From Linum tenue (Eukaryota; Streptophyta; Magnoliopsida; Malpighiales; Linaceae), in contig CAMGYJ010000004.1 in the NCBI GenBank assembly GCA_946122785.1, forward strand, positions 17,196,150-17,260,149: a stretch of DNA of 64,000 bases, in the 5' to 3' direction. Shown here in pieces: positions 36,606 to 47,343 of the stretch; positions within the stretch are counted from its first letter, which is position 1, and every line of letters begins with the position of its first letter. Under the pieces are notes generated by a model, which was given only the letters and a program-made list of their open reading frames with translations, was not told the DNA's origin and did no database searches. A program made the position numbers and the translations under genes.

Positions 36606-39600
36606 CTCATACGACGTAAGCTCCCTGCTACAGAAATTATTAACCAACTCTTCCCTCACGGATGGCTCCCAAGCATCAACCACCAAGCACGCTTCAGATA
36701 ACTGCTGCAGCAAATTTGTTTCTTCCGTCTCTTTCCCAGTTCCCAAGCTGAGATTAAAAATAAAAGACTCCGCTGAATAAATCTAAAAGAAATGAAAAGA
36801 ATCTCAGTTATATAATTTTCGTTCATACAGATTTGATATGTTATTGGAAAGTTAATGACTACAGCAATTTCACGTTCAACCTATTAAAGGTGGAATAGTG
36901 CGCTTGTCTAATTCCTTCGAAGAATCCTCATACAAATGTAAGAGAAAAGTGGCGTCTCAACCTGACAGATTATGGAACTCTAAGTACCAATTTAATTGAT
37001 GTTCTGTGAGAGCTTCATCTTGTTGACATACATATTAACAAACTACATTGTAAAGATGGAACACTTTTAAAAATTTATGCAAGATCAAAAGCAAGGGCAA
37101 ATGTGATCTTTCCCACAAAAAGTAATATAACTTGTTGAATACTAAAAGAACTATCACCAAAACCAAACCATGCAAAGTACATTACATCATTTCCCTTAAT
37201 TGCACTTATATTACAATGCATCATGGATCACAATGCATTGATTTAAGTATCACCAAAACCAAACGACCCCTTAGTTCCTATCATCAACTACAGAGCTTAA
37301 TACAGAAAGTGCATACAAGTGAATTAGCTGGCAATAAGACTTCTTAGGTATAGAGTTGTCAGCTCTCCACCCTGAGAACACCCATTCTTCACAGCCACTT
37401 CCTTTAAGCATAGAAGGATCTCAAAATGGAGTGTTCTTTTGAATACTGATTAAGTATAGGCAGACATGATCCCATATTTCACGACATAGGTAGAGTCTCC
37501 AAAATTGTACAGTTATAAATCTTTTGTTCAACTTTTAGGACCTTTGAACAGACTTTCCAAGGAAATACTACAAATGTAACTTTAAATGAGTTCACCATAA
37601 ACACGAAACTGTTTCCTGTTGTTTTCGATCCCTGAGGTACTGTACATGACTATTCCTTAACAGCATATAAGTTTTGAGGTACACAAACAGACTCATAACA
37701 TTATCTCCGTGTATAAATATCTTACAGATGAAGAGGCATGAAGAAGTAGGACACACATTTGCTGCCATTCAAACAGCCAAATAATATGATGGGTCATCCT
37801 CAGGACTCCATACCTTGAGAAATCAGAAAATACGTGAGATTTGAGAATTTGTTTGATATTTTTGAACTTCTCCCTGAGCTCCATGATCTTTGGTATGTCC
37901 CTGTAGGCTTCAAAGTGACTACACAACTGATTTACAGCCTGAAATTCATCAACCAAAAACCCCGTCCCAAAATTGTTAGCACGCCAGAAAATTGAAGTAG
38001 CCCTCCAAGAAAAACTATATGACATTTATTAAGCAGAAGCCTATAGTTTCTGGAATCTCCCTAGAATGTGAGGATGATAAGAGTATTCCTTATTCCTTAA
38101 GAGTAATAAGACGAACATTCTATTTTCCTTGAACTCCAGACGATGTGCATTAACAACTAGATAGTAGAATAAGCATTGAAGCATAATGCATCACTGGGAC
38201 CTATGGAACTGGAGGTATCATTTTAAGAGATTAGTGAAAACAGGATTACTGATGGAAAATGATTGGAAATAGCACAAATGTACAAAGCAGTGAAGTTCTC
38301 TTAAGTAATCTATACAGTGATATGTACCTCCAGTTGGGCAGCCGCTTCTTTGTAATTTCGTTTGGAAGCCATTACTTGCAGCTGCTCAACTGCAGACACT
38401 GCATAAAACAAAGGCGAATGCTAGAGTATTGCAATGTGTAAGTCAACCATCATTCCTTCAAGCTTCCCAAGCTACCAGTGCAAGTTCCAAAGAGTATAGA
38501 AGACAATGGAAAGGAAAACTTATGTTTGAACCAAACAGGGGGCAACTTATGGAGAAAGAAAAGAAAATAGAGGAACACCAACTATGATTGAGAATCAGAA
38601 TTGAAATTTGTGATACTTAACAGGAAATGTTTTAGTTGATATCAATGTATGGATTTAGTTCTCTATGTTCGCCAAAATAGCTTATAGGGTGTACGAAGAG
38701 CTTAAATAAATTTAGCAAGCACTGACAGAAACAACGTTAAATTAATATGTTACCTGAAGGGCCTAAAATTACCATATCTGATATAGCTATCAGCTAAATA
38801 GCATATAACTTGTTGATTCTCATGGGTCTCACTAATTTGTTTGCCCCATGTTGACAGCATGAAAAAGCACCACTTTAGACCCAAAGGTCCAATAGATTAT
38901 GATTATTCTGGTTATCATAGTATGCATGACATTCCTAATTGACCAAGCAAAATCTCCTAAACATCCTGTTAAAGATTGAAAGTGAAATACAAACTTCTTT
39001 ATTTTTCAATCAGGAAGAGAAGATTGGGAGTGCAAGGAATAAACATCAACGACTGTGTCATCCAGGGTCAGAGTTTTGTACAATTTGGATTATATTCTAT
39101 ATAATGAGCCTTTAAGACTCAGACATAGGTCCAAACCTGGTAATAACTCATAAAGTGCCAAATATGCATAATAATTGGTGTGTTATGTGCTTCTACTTGG
39201 GAAATGCTATTCATGCTTCCAACAGGCAATGACAGTAAACCAAAATAATGAATACAGTAAACCTAAAATCATAAATTGTGTACCCCAAAACTGACTCAAT
39301 ACATAGGAAACACTAACCTAGCATAGTAAGACGGTGAAGTGCAGTTATTGTGGTCGTAATGTGTTTCTTTGCAAAGTCCAACTTCTTAATGTCACAACAT
39401 ATTTCCTGGACCATTGTTTCGCTCTGCTCAGCTTTTGTCTTAATTTTTCGAATCTTAAACATGAGTTCCTGAGTTGAAAGAAGACAAAATAAATATGCGA
39501 CAAAGAAATAATGGCTCACATAAGAGTAAGACTAGACTTAACTGCTCTTTCAGGGGCAATAGAACTCAAACTCCTAACTAACATACACCATACTCTAACG

Positions 39601-41133
39601 GTAAATAAAAATTTGTCACATACTCACCTCTACAGCCCGTGTAGCAGCAGCAAGATCTTCCTTGGCTTTGGCTCTGGAATTGCTCTGAAACGAATTGACA
39701 ACTCGTCAAAAGGTTATATAATAATAGAAGTCTTCCTTACGCCTCTAGCACAAACAAAACCTCTATTTCAAGAGGTCAGAAACCAAAAATCCATCTCCCC
39801 AATTGCTAAAGGCTAGGTTAATAGTTCAAATCATAATCTACAGAGGTACCCACCTCCATTACTAGTTTTATCAAATATGTTTGAGCTAGGGTAAGATTGT
39901 TTACTGGGTAAGTAGACAGTAACTGATACTCTGTAAGACGCTGTTGATCTCTTGTTGCTTATGGGTTATCAGCATCTGATACTTTCAAGACATCATTAAA
40001 AGATGTTGGTTCTTCAAATTTCAATGACTGGAATCCTAATGCACAAACTCCGAAACTTCAATTCCCACACCCAATGGCTCAAAAATCTTTCACGACAACA
40101 AAGACAACTGATCCGAGGATGCAACAACAGCGTCATACCATACTAAGTCCAAAAATCATGCAATGGGAGAGGCAAATAATGCTCATGTGCTTATGCAAAA
40201 TACAAGAGGAAGCAAGAGCAGGACTGTAACCTGTTGGCGAACAGCTGCAAGTATCCCAGCATCCACTCGGCGTATCTTACTGTGAATCTTTTGCATAAGA
40301 GGCTCAACCCCAGATAACGATGCCTCTGGAAGTATTGCATAGCTGAGTTAATCGTTGCTATAGTCGTTACATTCATTTAATATACTTGCCATGAATTTAT
40401 GATGATAAAAATACCATTAATCAAAAATTTCGAACTAGGTCATGTCTCTGGTCCAAGAACATCAGACACAGAAGCAAACCATCATAGCTGACATCTCGCC
40501 CTTACTCTGACCCCTTGCTCTAACTATCACTTTGATGTCCCATCCTATCTATTTAAGTTCCTGACCTAGTTTCTAATTTTCTATTTCAGCTTAGATTAGC
40601 ACAACTCCCTCAATTGATTGAAATGCCACATTCTCAAAGCGTAACTAATCCAACATATGATAGCAGCACAACAGTAGTCTTTAGGAGAAAAACTGAGACG
40701 CTGCAGTTCAGTGTTGACTAACATCTACCTATGACTATGAGTCAAGACTCGAGCCCTCCATTACTGACCCCCAATTAACTTAGGTCAGCAGCAGGACAGT
40801 AGCATGGAAATGACATGAGCCAAAATACTTTCCCTAAATACGCAAATATGTTGAATCCCACAAACAAAATTATACTGACCGTGACCTTCCTAGATTGAGC
40901 CTACCAATTATAAGCACAAATTTGATCCCGAAACAATTGAATCGACTACTAATCAGGCTCCATCAGAAGTACTATCAGAAGTATGATGACGAATACTACT
41001 CACTGAATACGGGTTCCCAAGGAGATAATCTAAACTTCCACTAATCTATTCTCCAAGTCATACAAGCAAACAGAGAGAGCGTGAGAGAAGCGGAAATGAA
41101 CCTGTGGGGAACATCTGGTTTATGTACTCCAAC

Positions 41134-41516
41134 CAAGGTTGTCAAACCGGTTTATGCCAGTGTGCCGGTTTAGCAAGTGGAATGGTTCAACCGGTGGCAC
41201 ATACCAGTTTGTGCCGGTTCATGCCGGTCAATAATACAAATAAAATTATAAATACTCATATTTAGACATGACATTTAACGTCAATACCTAAACATTTATA
41301 TTTGAATCCAACAAATAACATCAATATTTAACTTTTATACTCATAAAATAAATAATAAAATAATTTTTATCAATTAAATTCTCTAAAATAAGGTCATTTT
41401 ACTTAGAGATTCGTATATCGATCATGCCGGTCATACCGGTGGTGTCACGCCGGTTTTATGGCCGGTACCGGTTGAACCCGGTACAACCGGTGGCACGCCG
41501 GCCGGCGTGACAACAT
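41134..41516. mobile_element. hAT-type MITE, copy 2, in VPS53 exon 1
   Basis: About 383 bp, the reverse-oriented relative of 21713-22096, with the same CAAGGTTGTC end and CCGGTT blocks. The candidate 8-bp flanks ACTCCAAC (41126-41133) and TTTCAAAC (41517-41524) match at only 5 of 8 positions, so the insertion is old or was accompanied by a small deletion. Immediately right of exon 1 the VPS53 coding sequence (LEYINQMFPT on the minus strand) runs into this element. Confidence 0.8.
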
Positions 41517-41599
41517 TTTCAAACGTTCAGAGCCGAGAATGCAAATTTTGAATAAAACAGTGGAGATCACAGAAGCCCCTTTCTTCCGCAGAAGTTAAA

Positions 41600-41634
41600 C
41601 TGCTAACAGGTGTTTCTGTTAGCAGATACTAACA
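41600..41634. repeat. Left terminal inverted repeat of MULE
   Basis: Starts CTGCTAACAGGTGTTTCTGT. Contains a small internal hairpin (CTAACAG, 6-base loop, CTGTTAG). Four mismatches to the right end. Confidence 0.85.
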
Positions 41635-42085
41635 CGGGCCGGATTTGAGCCACGTCCCCACTGCTGCAATCCAAGGGCCCAGAATCGCGGGCCTATTAAT
41701 TGGGGCTGATGGGCTGAGAAGGAAGGGGTTTTGGGCGGGAGCAGCCAAAAAGGGAAAAGTGGGCCCGCGTGGAGGGTTGGGCGGGAGAATGGAAATGAAA
41801 AAAAGTGGGCCAGGGATCTTGATATTTATGAGAACAAGAAAACTAAAAAATGCAAAATTTGGGCAGCAGAAACCATTTATTGCCCAACCACCCCATTCTC
41901 CCTTTTCCGTCGAGAAGCCACACTGCCGCCCAACCACCACCAACCGAACAGTAATTCCGGCCACCGTCTTTTCCTTTCCGGCGAGCCTTGTCCACGATCG
42001 GCAGATGCTGATCGACGAGAATGGTGAGTTGGATGATCAACGAGCTTCTCCAATGAAGAAGGATAAGCCGATCATCCAAAATAGT

Positions 42086-42151
42086 GAAGAAGAAGAAGAA
42101 GAAGAAGAAGAAGAAGAAGAAGAAGAAGAAGAAGAAGAAGAAGAAGAAGAA
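42086..42151. repeat. GAA trinucleotide repeat (poly-Glu)
   Basis: About 22 tandem GAA units in exon 1 of the MULE transposase, encoding a glutamate run. Length is likely polymorphic. Confidence 0.9.
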
Positions 42152-43431
42152 AATACAGAAGAAGAAGGTGGTGCTCCTACCGTCGATGATGAAGAAGAAG
42201 AAGAAGAAAATAAAGGTTGATTGAGTAATTTATATATATGTTTGTGTTGTTGTGAGATTGGTTGGTTGCATTGAATGCTATTCAATGATATTGATGTTGT
42301 TATGGGGTACTGATATTGATACGAGGTTCATGGATACGACCGACTTAGATGTTTGATATTCGTCTTGACATGTTGGACGTGGTGTGTGTTTGATACTAGT
42401 CTGGTACTTATGGATATTATTTTTATTAGACTGGATATTTATTGAACATTATGTACTCTAACAGTTTGTGGGTAATATTTCATTTGTTTATTGGACAAAA
42501 TGGATAATAACATGTCTCATACCATTAACTCGCAGCTCATAACACGTTGGACCTAGAAGATGAGGAAGCGAGGAAGAACATCTTTTATCGCACTAAGGAT
42601 GAGTGCTTGGATTTCTATAAACGCTATGCTCACAAAAAAGGGTTTGGTGTTCGGATAGATGGAGAACACCTAAAAGAAAGGAAGAATTCTAATGGAGTGG
42701 TGGAGAAAAATTATTTTTATCTTTATTACTTTTGTAATAAGGAAGGTTGGACAAGCACTAGCGAAGTAAATGTCAATGTGGACGAACAAAGACAGCCAGA
42801 AGACAAAGTTGTGGAGAGAAGGCGCCCTAAAAGAAAGAGGTCTCGAGTTAGGGATGGATGTCCTGCTCGTGTTCGTTTTCGATGGGATGCTACTAGGGAC
42901 GGATTTGTGGTGTATGAATTCGTAGAAGCCCATAGTCATGATTTGCACTCTACCGAGCATATGCACTTGCACAAGTCCAACAAGTGCATGAGTGATGCTC
43001 AGAAAAAGATGGCCGAAGCTAATCGCGATGCCGGGATGAGTCTTAGTGCATCGTATCAATTATTGGCTGACTGTGCTGGTGGCTATCAAAATCTGAGATT
43101 TTCCAAATCGGATCAGAAGAACCACTTGAACAGTAAAAGGCAAAGGAATATGGCTCGTGGCGAAGCGACTTATTTGCTTGACTACTTTGAGGACCAAAAA
43201 GAAAAGCATCCTGGCTTCTTTTATGCTGTAGAGGTAGATTGCGAGGAGAAAGTTGCTAATATCTTTTGGGCGGATAGTAGGATGTGTGAAGATTATGCGC
43301 TTTTTGGTGATTCGATCTCCTTTGATACCACCTTCCGAACCAATAAATACTTCCGTCCACTAGGTACGTGAACTACCTAACGAAGAAGATGTTTTTTCAA
43401 CACTCGTTTTGTTATACATTGTCATTAATAG

Positions 43432-43815
43432 AATGTAAGGTGGTTCGAGAGTCGTCTGTTGTGATCCGATATTGACATGTGATGATAGGATATGCTTTTG
43501 TAACTGCTGGGATACTTGTCTGTCTTTAATTGGATACTAGTCTGGGCTTTACAGATATTTGTTGACATGTGTTGGCACACTAGCAAGTCCTAACACATAA
43601 GGCTTGCAACCTTAGTTAGGGCTGCCCGCCGAGGGCCCATGGGCCGAAGGCCCATGGAATAGAAATGGTTAGGAGTAGAATGTAGGGTGGTTCGATAGTG
43701 GTCTGTTGTGATCCGATATTAACTTGAGATTGCAGGATATGCTTCTTTAACTTGATGGATATTTGTCTGTTATAATGAGATAATAGTCTGTGCTTTACAG
43801 ATATTTGTTGACATT
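43432..43815 (+). repeat. Two copies of a ~150-bp unit in transposase intron 2
   Basis: Copies begin near 43432 and 43676 with AGAATGTARGGTGGTTCGA and continue through TGTTGTGATCCGATATT to CTTTACAGATATTTGTTGAC. Two further, more diverged copies start at 45545 and 45724, just after the transposase stop. Each contains the GGATATTNGTCTG motif discussed in the findings. Confidence 0.75.
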
Positions 43816-46106
43816 AATAGTTGTCTTGTGCAGGGATGTTTGTAGGTTTCAATCACCACCGTCAAACTTGTGTGTTTGGTGCTTGTTTGATGTATGATGA
43901 GACCATACCGTCTTTTGAATGGTTGTTTGTTGCATTTAGTCGGTGCATGAAGAAGAAGCTCCTAGTCACTATTTTTACTGATCAGGACGCCGCCATGGCA
44001 GTTGCCCTTAGAAAGGAGTGGCCAGAAACGTTTCATGCACTCTGTACTTGGCACATCCTCATGAATGCCAAGAAGCATCTTCGTAAAAACAAGAAATTTT
44101 GGAAGAAGTTCCAATCTCATCTTTCTTATATTTTCTACGACGTCGACAGTGAGAGAGAGTTCGACATGGCATGGAGCACAATGGTTGCTGATTGTTTCCC
44201 TAATAGCGAAATTGCGGACGGTCACCCATGGTTGGAATATTTGAAGAAATTTCGCCATCAATGGTGTTCCTTATGGTTGAGAGATCAATTCACAGGCGGG
44301 ATGTTGACTACGCAAGCCAGCGAGTCGTGCAATGCACAAGTGCGACGTTTCTTGAAACCGAAGCATGATTTGGACATGTTTTTCATTCATTTTAGCAGGT
44401 ACGTACGCAATATATATCTTTGCCTTTCTGTGACATTAGCTTGTTCATTCGGGATATTTTTGTTTGTCATATGGATATTAATATGCTCTTGTTAAATATT
44501 TTTTTTTGTTATGATATTAGTACTATTGTGAGTGGATATTAGTCTGGGCACTAATCTCTTTTCTCTTGCTTTCTAAATGTAGTTTGGTTGCTGAAAAAAG
44601 ACGCAAGGAGAGTGATTCAGACTACATTGGGAAACAATCAGTTCCCTATATAATGTTGGAGCACAGCCCGATCCTAAAACATGCGGCAAAGATCTTTACT
44701 TCTAACATCTTCAATCAGATACAGAAGGAGTATTTGACAACTGAAAAATATATAATGGAGACGCTCTCGGATACTAGGGATGATGGCATGATTGGCTACC
44801 GCACATATATGATAGAGGATGGTGAGCGTAGTGAGAGCGTGTCGATATTTCTACGAGGACATTGGTATGCGAATGCAGAATGTTCAGAACTTTCGGAGTG
44901 TTATGTCGCCACATGATTAAGGTGATGCGGCTTCTTGGAGATTTTGGGGAAGCTAGTATGAGAAGTGTTCCAGATCATTACATACTCAAGCGATGGACAT
45001 TGGAGGCGAGAAAGAAAGAGGTTGTTGATGTCGATGGTTCTGTTGGTCCTTCAGCTTCTAGTGAGAATGATGCCGGTAAAGATATAGCAATGCGGTACCG
45101 AGAAACCACTGCAATGTTGAATCAGCTAGCAACGAACATGTCGATGGCCGATGAGAAGGACTACAACAAGTGGATGGGAGTAATCACGAAATTGTGCAAT
45201 GAGGCAAACAAGGCATTGTCAAAGACTATTACTAGCGAGGACAGTAAGTATATACACTAATATCATTTGTAAATTGTTAGAGTTTAATATCATTGCACTT
45301 ACTAAATTCTCTACCATTGTAGGACGGAATGTACCGATAACTGGGCTGACTTTGAAGAAGAAGAGTAATCCAAGGAGCCAAGGTAAGGAACGTTATAAGT
45401 CTATCAATGAAAAAGAACGCCGTCGAAAGAAACGTGTCTATAAGAAGAGAATGAAATCAGCTAAAGTGGTCACGCCGGACAACAATACTCAACCGGATGA
45501 CCATATTAGTGATTTGGATGATAATATTGCTCAATGGTTATGAATAGAATGTAGGGAGGTTCGAGAGTGGTCTATTTTGATATGATATTGACAAGTGATT
45601 CCAGGAAAAGTTTTTGTATAGAAGTGGATATTAATCCACTTGTAGAGGATACTTGTCAGTGCAAACTTGATATGCACTCTATTTTGTACAGATATAGGTC
45701 TGGGCTTCCTGGATATTTATGTATAGAATGTAGGGAGGTTTGAGAGTGGTCTATTGTGATATGACATTAAAGGATAGTATCCTTTACAAGTGGTCTATTT
45801 ATGTAGAGTATCCACTTGTGAGGGATACTTTTCTGGGCAAACTTGATATGCACTCGATATATTACAGATATTAGTCTGGGCTTCCTGGATATTTGTATTT
45901 TCAATGCAGGTACAATTGTTCCAATGATTACTTATTTCACTATTCATATGTGACCTTTTTGGTTACTGTACTCATGTGATCTTTTTTGTTACTGTGCTCA
46001 TGTGACCTTTTTTGCATTTGTCTATTTAAGACAAATCATACAAGAACCCAAATCTGCTATCCTCCTCTCTCAGTTTCTTCTTCACTTCTCTTCCAAAGCA
46101 AAATCC

Positions 46107-46376
46107 ATGTCTGGAGAGACTCCTAAACCAGCGCGCCGGGGATTGGTGGATGAGTTTGAATATGACGGTGTTGTATTCTGTTACCATGGTTGGAGAGCCG
46201 CCAAACGACTTGCTGTTGATGGAGTCAACCCACCGAAGAGGTATTTCTGATGTCGGATGTACGAGTACGACAATGATAACGGGTGTGGTTTTCACATGGA
46301 TTGGGACGAATTAATGTTCGCCGGTTTTTCAGAGTCGGATGATGAAGATAACACCGAGGAGACCGTGAAGAAATGA
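46107..46376 (+). pseudogene. GRF-type zinc-finger gene, copy 1, one stop codon
   Basis: An ATG at 46107 opens MSGETPKPARRGLVDEFEYD. The GRF zinc-finger pattern follows: VVFCYHGWRAAK, then PKRYF, then CRMYEYDNDNGCGFHMDWDE, i.e. C-x-H ... RYF-x-C ... GCGFxxWxDE. Between F and C a TGA (46248-46250) stands where an arginine codon (CGA, kept in copy 2) is expected. Read through, the product would be about 89 residues, ending at 46374-46376. GRF fingers bind single-stranded nucleic acid in cellular enzymes; the role here is unknown. A TATA-like TATTTAAG near 46023 and a pyrimidine-rich leader precede it. It lies between the transposase and the Ulp1 gene, transcribed with the former. Confidence 0.7.
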
Positions 46377-46685
46377 ATTTGTATTTCCTGTCATCACTTT
46401 GTATTGTGTTGAGTTTGTTTCTCTGTGATATTTGTCTGGGTATTTAGGATATTCGTCTGGGTCTTTAAGATATTTGTATGGGTCCTTAGGATATTCATCT
46501 GGGAATGTAGGATATTTGTATGGGTCCTCAAGATATTAGTCTGGTTCTACCGGATATCTTGTTGTCTCTTTCAGATATTCTTCTTCCTTTTGATGATGTT
46601 TGTTTGAAGAAAGATGGTATTTGTATGGGCTAAATGAGTTTGTATCGTGTTGATATTAATCTAAGTAAAGAATGTATTATTTTAT

Positions 46686-46877
46686 GTTGTATTCTGTTAC
46701 CATGGTTGGAGAGCCGCCAAACGACTTGCTGTTGATGGAGTCAACCCACGATGTCGGATGTACGAGTACGACAATGATAACGGGTGTGGTTTTCACATGG
46801 ATTGGGACGAATTAATGTTCGCCGGTTTTTCAGAGTCGGATGATGAAGATAACACCGAGGAGACCGTGAAGAAATGA
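46686..46877 (+). pseudogene. GRF-type zinc-finger gene, copy 2, truncated
   Basis: Part of a direct duplication of 46170-46600, first offset by 516 bp and then by 501 bp. It lacks the first exon part including the ATG, and has an in-frame 15-bp deletion that removes the five codons PKRYF. It keeps the CGA codon that is TGA in copy 1. It therefore has a different defect from copy 1, and the stop in copy 1 arose after the duplication. Confidence 0.75.
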
Positions 46878-46919
46878 ATTTGTATTTCCTGTCATCACTT
46901 TGTATTGTGTTGAGTTTGT

Positions 46920-47150
46920 TTCTCTGTGATATTTGTCCGGGTCTTTTGGATATTCGTCTGGGTCTTTAGGATATTTGTATGGGTCCTTAAGATATGCATC
47001 TGGGTCTTTAGGATATTTGTATGGGTCCTTAGGATATTCATCTGGCTCTATCGGATATCTTGTTGTCTCTTTCAAATATTCTTCTTCCTTTTGATGAGTT
47101 TGTATCGTGTTGATATTATTCTAAATAAAGAAGGTATTAGTCTGTGTTGT
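46920..47150 (+). repeat. Dense GGATATTNGTCTGGG motif cluster
   Basis: Runs of GGATATTCGTCTGGGTC, GGATATTTGTATGGGTCC and similar words repeat about every 25 bp, here and at 46425-46560. This is the densest part of a motif spread through the non-coding DNA of the MULE. Downstream of about 47200 the same motif appears only in reverse complement. Confidence 0.8.
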
Positions 47151-47343
47151 ATGGATAATCGACCAGCCAAAATAAGGATATTAGTCATTGTCAAACTAAG
47201 GATATTACTTATGTTGGTAATTATATCCAACATCTACCAAATTATCCTCCATCCTAATACAAACCATCATCCATTCCTAATTAGAAAAGAACATCTACCA
47301 AAATATCCTCCATCCTATCCAGCACACCTAAACAAATCTAAAA

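Larger units (their letters stand above)
26351..41114 (-). pseudogene. VPS53: VPS53, GARP complex subunit, disrupted copy
   Basis: Encodes Vps53, a subunit of the GARP tethering complex that acts in endosome-to-trans-Golgi vesicle capture. Recognised by long conserved blocks (AEQSETMVQEICCDIKKLDF, FEAYRDIPKIMELREK, LETKFDLEMAAMTRVPW, AALGRGAATTGFKRF). Exons, 5' to 3': 41102-41114, 40231-40325, 39628-39684, 39318-39468, 38328-38398, 37814-37938, 36587-36747, 36327-36468, 35590-35653, 35236-35415, 35101-35142, 34681-34785, 34534-34593, 33691-33768, 32984-33091, 32830/32829-32894, 31790-32001, 31612-31705, 31112-31189, 30529-30591, 30062-30130, 29888-29983, and a last exon split into 29502-29600 and 26351-26563. 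Phases agree at every joint, giving about 813 codons, near normal length. Breaks: no MDK-type N-terminus (a MITE adjoins exon 1; the first in-frame Met is in QMFPT), TAG at 36603-36605, probable TAA at 31999-32001, a GC donor after exon 15, and an LTR in the last exon. Probably inactive. Confidence 0.92.
42005..45543 (+). pseudogene. FAR1-type MULE transposase, five exons, one frameshift
   Basis: DDE transposase that would bind the element ends and cut and paste it. Exons: 42005-42215, 42536-43363, 43834-44398, 44583-45243, 45323-45543, all with GT-AG borders and matching phase, about 828 codons. An acidic N-terminal tract is followed by a FAR1 zinc domain (FYKRYAHKKGFGVRI...RDGCPARVRF...EAHSHDL, about residues 90-210). 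The MULE catalytic domain follows (SFDTTFRTNKYFRPL / GMFVGFNHH, FTDQDAAMA, CTWHI). A SWIM zinc finger comes next (CECRMF...LCRHM), then a basic tail (KKKSNPRSQGKERYKS). In exon 4 the frame changes between ERSE and RVDIST near 44835, explained by two extra bases (GA) or one lost base; phase at the exon end supports this. So this copy is probably not functional. Start chosen at the ATG that begins MLIDENGELDDQ; an upstream in-frame ATG is possible. Confidence 0.88.

Noticed and set aside
43590..43680. GC-rich insert with GGGCCCATGGGCC in transposase intron 2
   Set aside because: Short, single and without flanking duplication. It is probably local sequence change between the two intron repeats.
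46425..47200. Plus-strand frames of repeated IFVWVFRIF-type residues, as a repeat protein
   Set aside because: They only translate the GGATATTNGTCTGGG repeat. They lack a sensible start and vary in frame between the two duplicated blocks.
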